A DNA stretch of 7,727 bases from Candidatus Scatosoma pullistercoris (GCA_018714725.1 DVMZ01000116.1:1-7727), one strand, 5' to 3'; shown: positions 1-7,070, counted from the first letter of the stretch. Translations and numbers: made by a program. The notes: generated by a model not told the origin, from the letters alone.

Positions 1-768
1 CACGGCAGGACGCTGGCGACGCTTGCCGCGACGGGTCAAGAGGAGTTTCATAAGTTTTTCGGGCCTTTCCCCGGCGGGTTCGTGTATGCCCGTCCCGATT
101 TTGAGTCGGTGAAAGAAAAAATAACGGACAAGACCTGCGCCGTCATGATGGAACTGATTCAGGGGGAAAGCGGCGTACATGTGCTGGATAAGAACTTTGT
201 CAGGCAGATTACCGAATATTGTCAGGCGCGGGATATTCTGGTGATTATCGATGAAGTGCAGACGGGAAACGGCAGAACGGGCTATATGTATGCTTATCAG
301 GGATACGGTATTATGCCGGACATAATTACAACGGCGAAGGGATTGGGCGGAGGGCTTCCGATCGGCGCCTGTCTGTTGTTTGAAAAGACGAAAGACGCAT
401 TCGGCTACGGCGACAACGGTTCCACGTTCGGCGGCAATCCCGTCGCTTGCGCCGGAGCGGTCAGTATCGTGGAGCGGCTGAACGAGGAGCTCTTCCTCGA
501 AGTGCGTGCGAAAGGCGAATATCTGAGAACATTTCTTTCCAAGATGCCCGGCGTCGAAGAAGTGACGGGACTGGGCCTGATGATCGGAGTCAGGACGAAC
601 GGGAAAGCGTCGGTGCGCGAGATTGCGGAAAAATGTGTGGAAAAGGGGCTGTTGGTATTGACGGCGCACGACAGATTGCGTTTGCTTCCGCCCCTGACGA
701 TCAAAAAGACGGAAATGGACGAAGGTCTGAAAATATTGAACGAGGTTATGGAGGTGGTTGCGAAATGA
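1..768 (+). CDS. argD: Acetylornithine aminotransferase, 5'-truncated by window edge
   Basis: This is a PLP-dependent class-III aminotransferase that converts N-acetylglutamate semialdehyde plus glutamate to N-acetylornithine in cytosolic arginine synthesis. The frame is open from base 1, so the true start lies outside the window; 255 residues are visible against a family length near 390-400. The first visible residues, HGRTLATLAATGQ, are a typical ArgD stretch just after the PLP-phosphate-binding region. Further on are ELIQGESG (window residue 51 onward), the cofactor aspartate in DEVQTGNGRTG (D84), the Schiff-base lysine in TTAKGLGGGLPIGA (K113) and GSTFGGNP (T142). The C-terminal domain is complete and ends with TGA at 766-768. 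That stop overlaps the argF start, which supports co-transcription and translational coupling. Related ornithine or succinylornithine aminotransferases share these motifs; the argF neighbour favours ArgD. No key residue is missing in the visible part. Confidence 0.93.
   Translation, partial: HGRTLATLAATGQEEFHKFFGPFPGGFVYARPDFESVKEKITDKTCAVMMELIQGESGVHVLDKNFVRQITEYCQARDILVIIDEVQTGNGRTGYMYAYQGYGIMPDIITTAKGLGGGLPIGACLLFEKTKDAFGYGDNGSTFGGNPVACAGAVSIVERLNEELFLEVRAKGEYLRTFLSKMPGVEEVTGLGLMIGVRTNGKASVREIAEKCVEKGLLVLTAHDRLRLLPPLTIKKTEMDEGLKILNEVMEVVAK
750..757 (+). promoter_or_regulatory. Ribosome binding site of argF, inside the argD 3' end
   Basis: GGAGGTGG lies 7 bases upstream of the ATG at 765. 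It supports this start over the upstream in-frame ATG at 447, which would add 106 non-homologous residues overlapping argD. Confidence 0.8.
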
Positions 769-1673
769 AACATTTGCTCAAACTCGGGGATTTGTCGCGG
801 GAGGAGATTCTGGGGATTCTCAATCTGGCGGATCAGCTCAAATTCGAGAGAAAGAACAATATACACAAGGATTATCTGAAGGGCAAAAAGCTCGGCATGA
901 TTTTTCAGAAATCCTCGACGAGAACGCGGGTATCCTTCGAAGTGGGGATGTATGAGCTTGGCGGATATGCGCTCTTTTTGTCCGACCGTGATCTCCAGCT
1001 GGGCAGAGGCGAGCCCGTGAAGGATACGGCGCGCGTATTGTCGCGCTATCTCGACGGACTGATGATCCGCACGTTTGCGCAGAGCGAAGTGGAGGATTTT
1101 GCAAAATACGGCAGTATTCCGGTGATCAATGCGCTCACCGACTATTGCCATCCCTGCCAGGTGCTCGCCGATCTGATGACGATCCGGGAATACAAGGGCT
1201 CGTTCAAGGGGCTGAAAATGTGTTTTGTCGGCGACGGCAACAATATGGCGAATTCGCTGATGGTCGGCGCGCTGAAAACGGGCATGAAATTTTCCATCGC
1301 CTGTCCGAAGGGGTATGAACCGGACGCCGCGCTTCTGGAATGGGCCAAGGAATACGGAGACGCGTTTGAAATGACGACTGACGTGAAGAAGGCCGCCGAA
1401 GGGGCGGATGTGTTTTATACGGACGTCTGGGCTTCCATGGGACAGGAAGAGGAAAAGGCCCAGCGTGAAAAAGCGTTCCGCGGGTATCAGATCAACGCAG
1501 AGGTCATGGCTTGCGGGGCGAAAGACGCGATGGTTCTGCACTGTCTGCCCGCGCACCGCGGCGAGGAGATCACCGAGGAGGTGCTGGAAGCGCACGCCGG
1601 GGAAATTTTCGACGAGGCGGAAAACCGGCTGCACGCGCAGAAAGCCGTGATGTGTAAACTCATGCGGGATTAA
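765..1673 (+). CDS. argF: Ornithine carbamoyltransferase
   Basis: This enzyme catalyses carbamoyl phosphate + L-ornithine to L-citrulline + phosphate, the sixth step of arginine synthesis, as a cytosolic trimer. The protein is 302 residues, normal for the family (about 300-335). The N-terminal carbamoyl-phosphate domain carries the phosphate-binding STRTR motif (residues 51-55) and HPCQ (129-132). The C-terminal ornithine domain carries GDGNNMANS (156-164), the DVWASMG loop (220-226) that marks OTCase rather than aspartate carbamoyltransferase, and HCLPAHRG with the catalytic cysteine (259-266, C260). ENRLHAQKA (286-294) holds the conserved arginine near the C-terminus. The start at 765 is set by a good Shine-Dalgarno site, the ATGA overlap with argD and agreement with family N-termini. 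A catabolic OTCase (arcB) would have the same motifs, but the argD and carAB neighbours argue for the biosynthetic role. No defect is seen. Confidence 0.96.
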   Translation: MKHLLKLGDLSREEILGILNLADQLKFERKNNIHKDYLKGKKLGMIFQKSSTRTRVSFEVGMYELGGYALFLSDRDLQLGRGEPVKDTARVLSRYLDGLMIRTFAQSEVEDFAKYGSIPVINALTDYCHPCQVLADLMTIREYKGSFKGLKMCFVGDGNNMANSLMVGALKTGMKFSIACPKGYEPDAALLEWAKEYGDAFEMTTDVKKAAEGADVFYTDVWASMGQEEEKAQREKAFRGYQINAEVMACGAKDAMVLHCLPAHRGEEITEEVLEAHAGEIFDEAENRLHAQKAVMCKLMRD

Positions 1674-1708
1674 AAGAGGCCGCAGACAAAGCAGGTAAAA
1701 AGAAAAGA

Positions 1709-1745
1709 CGGCGGAGAAAGCCGGGAGCGTGCGAAACGTCCGCCG
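1709..1745 (+). other. Possible RNA stem in the argF-carA gap
   Basis: CGGCGGA (1709-1715) is perfectly complementary to TCCGCCG (1739-1745), 7 bp around a 23-base loop. The same left arm region, GACGGC at 1707-1712, can instead pair with GCCGTC at 1750-1755, so two alternative folds compete. No T-run follows, so it is not a standard intrinsic terminator. In GC-rich DNA such short stems can arise by chance. Confidence 0.25.
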
Positions 1746-1784
1746 GAATGCCGTCAATTTGTAGCAAAATCGTTCGGAATTATT

Positions 1785-1811
1785 CGGGTTTTTCGGAATC
1801 TGAAAAATCCG
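1785..1811 (+). promoter_or_regulatory. Hairpin in the carA leader
   Basis: CGGGTTTTTC (1785-1794) pairs with GAAAAATCCG (1802-1811) over 10 bp, including one G-U pair, with a 7-base loop. It ends 35 bases before the carA ATG and leaves the carA Shine-Dalgarno site free. The T-run is within the 5' arm, not after the 3' arm, so it does not look like an intrinsic terminator. It could be an mRNA structure affecting stability or the end of an argF transcript, or it could be chance. Confidence 0.3.
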
Positions 1812-1836
1812 GGAAGAAAATAAACGAAACAAGACG

Positions 1837-1841
1837 AAGGA
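1837..1841 (+). promoter_or_regulatory. Ribosome binding site that decides the carA start
   Basis: AAGGA ends 5 bases before the ATG at 1847. The in-frame ATG at 1748 has no comparable site, so 1847 is chosen. Confidence 0.65.
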
Positions 1842-1846
1842 AATCT

Positions 1847-2938
1847 ATGAAGAAAACCAAAGTTTATCTGACGCTGCAGAACGGAAAAGTATTTGAAGGT
1901 TACCGTTTCGGCGCGGACGGCGAGACGGTGGGCGAGCTCGTGTTCACGACGGGGATGACGGGGTATCTCGAAACCCTGACCGATCCCAGTTATTACGGGC
2001 AGATCGTCACGCAGACCTTTCCGCTCATCGGCAACTACGGCGTGATTCCCGAGGATTTTGAAAGCAAAAAATCCTGGGTATCCGCTTATGTGGTGCGGGA
2101 ATGGTGCGAACAGCCCTCCAATTTCCGTTCGGAGGGAAAATTGGACGAGTACCTGAAAAAAGAGGGGATCATCGGGATTTACGGAATCGACACGCGGGAG
2201 CTGACGCGTATCGTCCGGGAGACGGGCGTCATGAACGCCTGCATTTCCTCAAAGCCGGTGTCGGGCGAAGATACGGCCAAACAGTCGGAGATTGCGGCTT
2301 ATCGCGTGCGGAACGCCGTGCGGTCGGTGACTTGTCCGGAAGTGATGAAATACGAAGCCCCGGGCGCGAAGTTCACCGTTGCGCTCTGGGATTTCGGCTG
2401 TAAAGAAAATATTGTGCGGGAGCTGGTGAAACGCGGCTGCCGCGTTTTCCGCGTTCCGTCCTTTTATACGGCGGAGCAGATTCTCGCGCTCGATCCGGAC
2501 GGAATTATGCTCACGAACAGCCCCGGCGATCCGGAAGAGAATACGGAAATCATCGGGGAGCTCAAAAAACTTGCGGGCAAAAAGCCGATCTTCGGAATCT
2601 GTCTCGGCCATCAGCTGTTTGCGCTGGCAATGGGCGGAAAGACGGGCAAGATGAAATACGGACACCGCGGCAGCAATCAGCCGGTGAAGAACGTTGAAAC
2701 GGGCCGCGTGTACATTTCCAGCCAGAATCACGGCTATGAAGTGCTTTCGCAGACGGTGAAAAACGGCAAAATCAGCTTCGTGAACGCAAACGACAACACC
2801 TGCGAAGGGGTGGATTACGACGAGATCGGCGCTTTTACGGTGCAGTTCCACCCGGAAGCGTGCGGCGGACCGCACGACGCAAACTTCCTGTTCGACCGCT
2901 TTATGGCGAACATGGAAAAGGAGAAGAGCCATGCCTAA
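1847..2938 (+). CDS. carA: Carbamoyl-phosphate synthase small subunit (glutamine amidotransferase)
   Basis: CarA hydrolyses glutamine and passes ammonia through a tunnel to CarB, for carbamoyl phosphate used in arginine and pyrimidine synthesis. The protein is 363 residues (family about 350-385). The N-terminal CarA-specific domain (about residues 1-170) contains FTTGMTGYLETLTDPSY (33-49) and YGIDTRELTRIVRETG (112-127). The C-terminal class-I glutamine amidotransferase domain (about 176-358) contains LTNSPGDPE (222-230), the nucleophile elbow GICLGHQ with C252, and QFHPEACGGPHD with H335 and E337, so the Cys-His-Glu triad is intact. The start at 1847 matches the usual MKKTKVYLTLQNG-type N-terminus; the frame stays open to an ATG at 1748, but those 33 residues look non-coding. 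The TAA stop overlaps the carB ATG (ATGCCTAA), which couples translation of the two subunits. Confidence 0.96.
   Translation: MKKTKVYLTLQNGKVFEGYRFGADGETVGELVFTTGMTGYLETLTDPSYYGQIVTQTFPLIGNYGVIPEDFESKKSWVSAYVVREWCEQPSNFRSEGKLDEYLKKEGIIGIYGIDTRELTRIVRETGVMNACISSKPVSGEDTAKQSEIAAYRVRNAVRSVTCPEVMKYEAPGAKFTVALWDFGCKENIVRELVKRGCRVFRVPSFYTAEQILALDPDGIMLTNSPGDPEENTEIIGELKKLAGKKPIFGICLGHQLFALAMGGKTGKMKYGHRGSNQPVKNVETGRVYISSQNHGYEVLSQTVKNGKISFVNANDNTCEGVDYDEIGAFTVQFHPEACGGPHDANFLFDRFMANMEKEKSHA
2918..2923 (+). promoter_or_regulatory. Ribosome binding site of carB, inside the carA 3' end
   Basis: AAGGAG lies 7 bases upstream of the carB ATG at 2931. Together with the 8-base gene overlap it supports coupled production of the two subunits. 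Confidence 0.8.
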
Positions 2939-5900
2939 GAGAAGCGATATCAAAAAAGTGCTGGTCATCGGTTCGGGACCCATCGTCATCGGTCAGGCCG
3001 CGGAATTCGACTATGCGGGCGCACAGGCCTGCCGGGTGCTGAAAAGCGAGGGGATCAACGTCGTCCTTTGCAATTCCAACCCCGCGACGATCATGACGGA
3101 CAACGCGCTGGCGGACGAGATTTATCTCGAACCGCTGACGGAAGAGAGCCTCAAACGGATCATTATCAAAGAAAAACCGGACAGCCTTCTGGCCTCGCTT
3201 GGCGGTCAGACGGGTCTCACGATGGGTTGCAAACTGGCGAAATCGGGATTTCTCGAAAAGCACGGGGTCAGGCTCATCGGCACCAAACTCGACGCAATCG
3301 ACCGCTCGGAGGACCGCGAACTGTTCAAAGAGACGATGGAGAAAATTCATCAGCCCTGCGTTCCCTCCGACATCGCTTATACGGTGGAGGAATGCGTGGC
3401 GATTGCGGAGCGGCTCAAATATCCCGTCATCGTCCGGCCGGCTTATACTTTGGGTGGCGCGGGCGGCGGCGTCGCACACGATGAAGAGGAACTCCGGCTG
3501 ATCGCTCACAACGGGCTTATGCTTTCCCCGATCACGCAGGTACTCATCGAAAAATACATCGGCGGCTGGAAGGAAATCGAATTTGAAGTGCTCCGGGACG
3601 GTGCGGGCAATGTGCTTACCGTCTGTTCGATGGAAAACTTCGACCCCGTGGGCATTCATACGGGGGATTCGGTGGTCATCGCTCCGGCTGTCACTCTGGC
3701 GGACAAGGAATATCAGATGCTCCGCAGCGCTTCGCTCGCCATCATCACCGAACTGGGTATCGAAGGCGGCTGTAACGTGCAGTATGCGCTCAATCCCGAT
3801 TCTTTTGAATATTCCGTGATAGAAGTCAACCCGAGGGTGAGCCGTTCTTCCGCGCTCGCTTCCAAGGCGACGGGGTATCCCATTGCGAAAGTGGCGACGA
3901 AAATCGCGCTCGGGTACACGCTGGACGAAATCCGCAACGACGTGACGGGAAAGACGTTTGCCTGTTTTGAACCGACGCTCGACTATGTCGTCGTCAAACT
4001 GCCCAAGTGGCCGTTCGACAAATTCCTGTATGCGAAACGGGAACTGGGCACGCGGATGAAGGCGACGGGCGAAGTGATGGCGATCGGCACTTCGTTTGAA
4101 ATGGCAATCATGAAAGCGGTCCGCGGCGCGGAAATTTCCCTTACCACGCTCAATCATAAAAAATTCGTCGATTATACGCGGGAACAGCTTCTCGCCAAAT
4201 TGCCGGAACTTACGGACGAACGGCTGTTTGTCGTCTATGAATCTCTGAAAAAGGGAATTTCGGTCGACGAAATTTATTCGATTACCAAAATCGATCGTTG
4301 GTTCCTCAACAAACTTCTCAATCTCGTTCATTACGAGGAAAAACTTTCGCAGGGGGCTGCTCTGTCCCGTGCGCTGTACGAAGAGGGCAAGCGGCTCGGC
4401 TATCTCGATAAGGATATCGAGCGTTTCAGCGGCAAAAAAGTGCCGTATCATAAGAAAGCCGTATTCAAGATGGTCGATACCTGCGCGGCGGAATTCTCCG
4501 CTTCGACGCCGTATTTCTATTCCACCTATGACGAAGCCGGTCACGACGAGGCGAAGCCTTTCGTGCAGCGGAGTACCAAAAAACGGATTATCGTCATCGG
4601 TTCCGGTCCTATACGGATCGGACAGGGAATCGAGTTCGACTATTCTTCCGTGCATTGCGTATGGACGCTGAAAGAGCTCGGATACGAAGTGGTCATCATC
4701 AACAACAATCCGGAGACGGTTTCCACCGACTTCGATACGGCCGACCGGCTGTATTTTGAATCGTTGACGCCCGAAGACGTGCAGCACGTCATCGACGTGG
4801 AAAAACCGTACGGCGTGATCATCACGTTCGGCGGACAGACGGCCATCAATCTCTGCGCTTATTTCGCTTCGCACGGCATCCGGATTCTCGGCACTTCGGC
4901 GGACAGCGTGGATATGGCGGAGGATCGGGAGCGCTTTGAAGCTCTGCTCGAAAAGTATTCCATTCCCCGGCCGAAAGCGATCACGGTCATGACCAAAGAA
5001 GAGGCGCTTGCCGCGGCGAAGAAGCTGGAATATCCCGTGCTTCTGCGCCCGTCGTACGTCATCGGCGGTCAGAATATGACGATTGCGTTCACGGAGGAAG
5101 ACGTCTGCCGGTATATGGACGTCATTCTGGCGCAGGGGATTGAAAACCCCGTCCTGTGCGATAAATATCTCATGGGCACGGAGCTGGAAGTGGACGCCAT
5201 TTCGGACGGAACGGACGTACTCATTCCCGGCATCATGCAGCACATTGAGAGGACGGGCATTCATTCGGGCGATTCCATCGCCGTCTATCCGCCGTACAAC
5301 CTCGAAGATACGATGTTGGAGCGGATTATCGAGGTGTCCACGCAACTCACGCTGGAACTGAAAACAAAAGGCCTCATCAATATTCAGTATCTGATCTATC
5401 GGGGTCAGCTCTATGTCATCGAGGTCAACCCCCGCGCTTCGCGTACCGTGCCCTATATTTCCAAAGTAACGGGTGTGCCGATGGTGGAGCTCGCCACGAA
5501 AATCATCGTGGGGGCAAAGCTGAAAAAGCTCGGTTACGGAACGGGGTTGTACCCTTCGTCGCCGTATGTGGCGGTAAAGGTGCCCGTGTTCAGTTTTGAA
5601 AAGCTCAACGACGTCAATTCCCAGCTGGGTCCGCAGATGAAATCGACGGGCGAAGTGCTCGGAATCGGCAAGACGATCGAAGAGGCGATGTTCAAGGGGC
5701 TTGTTTCCGCGGGATTCAAGATGTGTCATCCTTCCGAACAGCGCCCGGTCGGCGTGTATATGACGGTCAACGATCAGGATAAGTTCGACATCGTTTCGAT
5801 CGCCAAGAAATTCGGCGATCTCGGCTGTACGATGTATGCGACCAAGGGGACGGCCAAGGTGATTTCCGATCTCGGCATCGACGTCACGGTGGTGGACAGG

Positions 5901-6989
5901 CTGTCTGCGACGGACAGCGTCATCCGGCTGATGGACGAGGGGAAAATCGACTATATCGTCTATACCGGCAAAACGGACATGGAATCCATCAACGATTTCA
6001 TCCGGTTGCATCATCACGCCATTCTGCTCGGTATCACGGTGCTGACGGCGCTCGATACGGCCAATGCGCTGGCGGACATCATCGCCAGTAAGTTCACCGA
6101 GGACAACACCGAACTGGTGGACATCAATCATCTCCGGAAAGAAAAGATGCAGCTTTCCTTTACGAAGATGCAGTCGTGCGGGAACGACTATATCTATTTT
6201 GATAATCGCGACGGAAAGATTACCTGTCCCGAATCGATTGCGGTCAATTATGTCAATCCCCATTACGGAATCGGCGGCGACGGAATCGTGCTGATCGAAA
6301 ATTCCTCGGTTGCGGACGCGAAGATGCGGATTTTCAACAAAGACGGATCGGAGGGACTGGCGGGCGGCAATGCCATCCGTTGCGTCGGAAAATATCTCTA
6401 TGAAAAGGGGATCGTACCCCGCCGGGATATGCGCATCGAAACGGCGCGCGGGGTGAATGAAGTCAAGGTGTATTCGTTCAGCGGAAAGGTCAATTCCGCC
6501 AGCGTCAATCTCGGCAAAGCGGAACTTGCCGGCGCAAAGATTCCCTCCGTCTGGAACGAGGAACGCATTGTCGGGAAGCCCGTCACGATCGGCGGAAAGG
6601 ATTATAAGATCACGCTGGTCAACATCGGAAATCCGCACTGCGTCGTGTTCAGCGAGAAAGTGGACGCCGTGCCGCTGGAAACGGTGGGCCCGGAGTTTGA
6701 AAACTGCGAATATTTCCCGGAACGCATCAATGTGGAATTTATCCGCGTTGTCAATAAGGTGACGATCAAGATGCGGGTATGGGAGCGCGGAAACGGAGAG
6801 ACCTGGTCGTGCGGGACGGGTGCGGCGGCGGCAGTCGTCGCGGCCGTGCTGGGCGGTTATTGCGAGCAGGATACCAATGTAACGGTCAAACTTCGCGGCG
6901 GAGATCTCGTCGTCAACTATCATTCGGACGGGGACGTGGAACTGATGGGCAATGTCAAAACCGTCTACGAAGGAAAACTGGAAATCTGA
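2931..6989 (+). CDS. carB: CarB-DapF fusion: carbamoyl-phosphate synthase large subunit joined to a diaminopimelate epimerase domain
   Basis: This is one uninterrupted 1352-residue frame. Residues 1-1072 are a complete CarB (E. coli CarB has 1073), which makes carbamoyl phosphate from bicarbonate, ammonia and two ATP. The two homologous ATP-grasp halves begin with VIGSGPIVIGQ (near residue 10) and VIGSGPIRIGQ (555). ATP-binding arginines are present as R129 and R169 in the first half and R666 and R706 in the second. Metal-binding EVNPR motifs start at E298 and E831. Residues about 400-550 match the oligomerisation domain, and about 938-1072 match the allosteric MGS-like domain (ATKGTA near 970). 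Residues 1073-1352 are a full DapF-like domain, which normally epimerises LL- to meso-diaminopimelate for lysine and peptidoglycan synthesis. The join has no linker and lies at the native DapF methionine. CarB looks fully functional; the DapF part lacks one catalytic cysteine (G1145). I do not know whether this fusion is common in relatives. Confidence 0.93.
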   Translation: MPKRSDIKKVLVIGSGPIVIGQAAEFDYAGAQACRVLKSEGINVVLCNSNPATIMTDNALADEIYLEPLTEESLKRIIIKEKPDSLLASLGGQTGLTMGCKLAKSGFLEKHGVRLIGTKLDAIDRSEDRELFKETMEKIHQPCVPSDIAYTVEECVAIAERLKYPVIVRPAYTLGGAGGGVAHDEEELRLIAHNGLMLSPITQVLIEKYIGGWKEIEFEVLRDGAGNVLTVCSMENFDPVGIHTGDSVVIAPAVTLADKEYQMLRSASLAIITELGIEGGCNVQYALNPDSFEYSVIEVNPRVSRSSALASKATGYPIAKVATKIALGYTLDEIRNDVTGKTFACFEPTLDYVVVKLPKWPFDKFLYAKRELGTRMKATGEVMAIGTSFEMAIMKAVRGAEISLTTLNHKKFVDYTREQLLAKLPELTDERLFVVYESLKKGISVDEIYSITKIDRWFLNKLLNLVHYEEKLSQGAALSRALYEEGKRLGYLDKDIERFSGKKVPYHKKAVFKMVDTCAAEFSASTPYFYSTYDEAGHDEAKPFVQRSTKKRIIVIGSGPIRIGQGIEFDYSSVHCVWTLKELGYEVVIINNNPETVSTDFDTADRLYFESLTPEDVQHVIDVEKPYGVIITFGGQTAINLCAYFASHGIRILGTSADSVDMAEDRERFEALLEKYSIPRPKAITVMTKEEALAAAKKLEYPVLLRPSYVIGGQNMTIAFTEEDVCRYMDVILAQGIENPVLCDKYLMGTELEVDAISDGTDVLIPGIMQHIERTGIHSGDSIAVYPPYNLEDTMLERIIEVSTQLTLELKTKGLINIQYLIYRGQLYVIEVNPRASRTVPYISKVTGVPMVELATKIIVGAKLKKLGYGTGLYPSSPYVAVKVPVFSFEKLNDVNSQLGPQMKSTGEVLGIGKTIEEAMFKGLVSAGFKMCHPSEQRPVGVYMTVNDQDKFDIVSIAKKFGDLGCTMYATKGTAKVISDLGIDVTVVDRLSATDSVIRLMDEGKIDYIVYTGKTDMESINDFIRLHHHAILLGITVLTALDTANALADIIASKFTEDNTELVDINHLRKEKMQLSFTKMQSCGNDYIYFDNRDGKITCPESIAVNYVNPHYGIGGDGIVLIENSSVADAKMRIFNKDGSEGLAGGNAIRCVGKYLYEKGIVPRRDMRIETARGVNEVKVYSFSGKVNSASVNLGKAELAGAKIPSVWNEERIVGKPVTIGGKDYKITLVNIGNPHCVVFSEKVDAVPLETVGPEFENCEYFPERINVEFIRVVNKVTIKMRVWERGNGETWSCGTGAAAAVVAAVLGGYCEQDTNVTVKLRGGDLVVNYHSDGDVELMGNVKTVYEGKLEI
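6147..6989 (+). other. dapF: Diaminopimelate epimerase (DapF) domain, C-terminal part of the CarB fusion
   Basis: This entry marks the second domain, 280 residues counted from Met1073 of the fusion, the usual length of a free-standing DapF (about 270-280). Recognisable motifs, in domain numbering, are FTKMQSCGNDY (5-15), GIGGDG (41-46), NKDGSE (64-69), GNAIRCVGKYLYEKG (74-88), GNPHCV (161-166), INVEFI (194-199) and ERGNGETWSCGTGA (213-226). In known DapF enzymes two cysteines act as acid and base across the substrate. C222 is present, but the first, in NADGSExxxCGN, is glycine here (G73, codon GGC 6363-6365). The usual arginine before HxGIG is proline (P38). Internal initiation at ATG 6147 is conceivable, with GGAAAG (6136-6141) 5 bases upstream, but the site is weak. 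Family membership is secure; epimerase activity is doubtful without experiment. Confidence 0.85.
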
Positions 6990-7015
6990 CGCAGCGGTAA
7001 CTCCGCGGAAAGAAG

Positions 7016-7048
7016 GGGCGCGTATTCTCCGATTGGGAGTGCGCGTCC
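7016..7048 (+). terminator. Strong GC-rich hairpin after carB-dapF, possible terminator
   Basis: The arms 7016-7029 (GGGCGCGTATTCTC) and 7035-7048 (GGGAGTGCGCGTCC) pair over 14 bp, four of them G-U, around the 5-base loop CGATT. The stem starts 26 bases after the stop at 6989, the right place for an operon-ending terminator. The sequence after it (GGTTGTGCGGGTTG) lacks a proper T-run, so intrinsic termination would be weak. It may instead be an mRNA 3'-end stabiliser or processing site. Confidence 0.45.
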
Positions 7049-7070
7049 GGTTGTGCGGGTTGCCGTGAAC

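Noticed and set aside
447..764. 106-residue N-terminal extension of ArgF from an ATG at 447
   Set aside because: It overlaps well-conserved argD sequence and is unlike OTCase; the ATG at 765 has a good ribosome site and the family N-terminus.
1777..1785. GAATTATTC as an ArgR box upstream of carA
   Set aside because: It has GAAT/ATTC arms, but with a 1-base centre rather than the longer AT-rich centre of ARG boxes, and no second tandem box.
1759..1786. Possible promoter TTGTAG - 16 bases - TATTCG upstream of carA
   Set aside because: Each box matches the sigma-70/A consensus at only about half of its positions; not distinguishable from chance.
405..1832. 475-codon minus-strand open frame over argD/argF
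   Set aside because: Same codon-bias shadow effect over argF; no domain, no Shine-Dalgarno site, and real genes on the other strand.
1748..1846. 33-residue N-terminal extension of CarA from the ATG at 1748
   Set aside because: No Shine-Dalgarno site, composition unlike CarA N-termini, and it includes the real ribosome site; its Arg-Arg-Arg is just the AGACGAAGG purine run.
2950..4650. Internal repeat within carB (VIGSGPI-IGQ twice)
   Set aside because: This is the ancient, universal duplication of the CarB ATP-grasp halves, not a new repeat.
2901..6923. 1340-codon open frame on the minus strand, antisense to carB-dapF
   Set aside because: It is codon-in-register with the sense gene, so it only needs the absence of TTA, CTA and TCA sense codons. 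Its translation is rich in Arg, His, Phe and Asp with no recognisable domain. The sense strand encodes clear CarB and DapF.
6994..7006. Small inverted repeat GCGG-TAACT-CCGC after the carB-dapF stop
   Set aside because: Only 4 bp of stem; too short to support a function.
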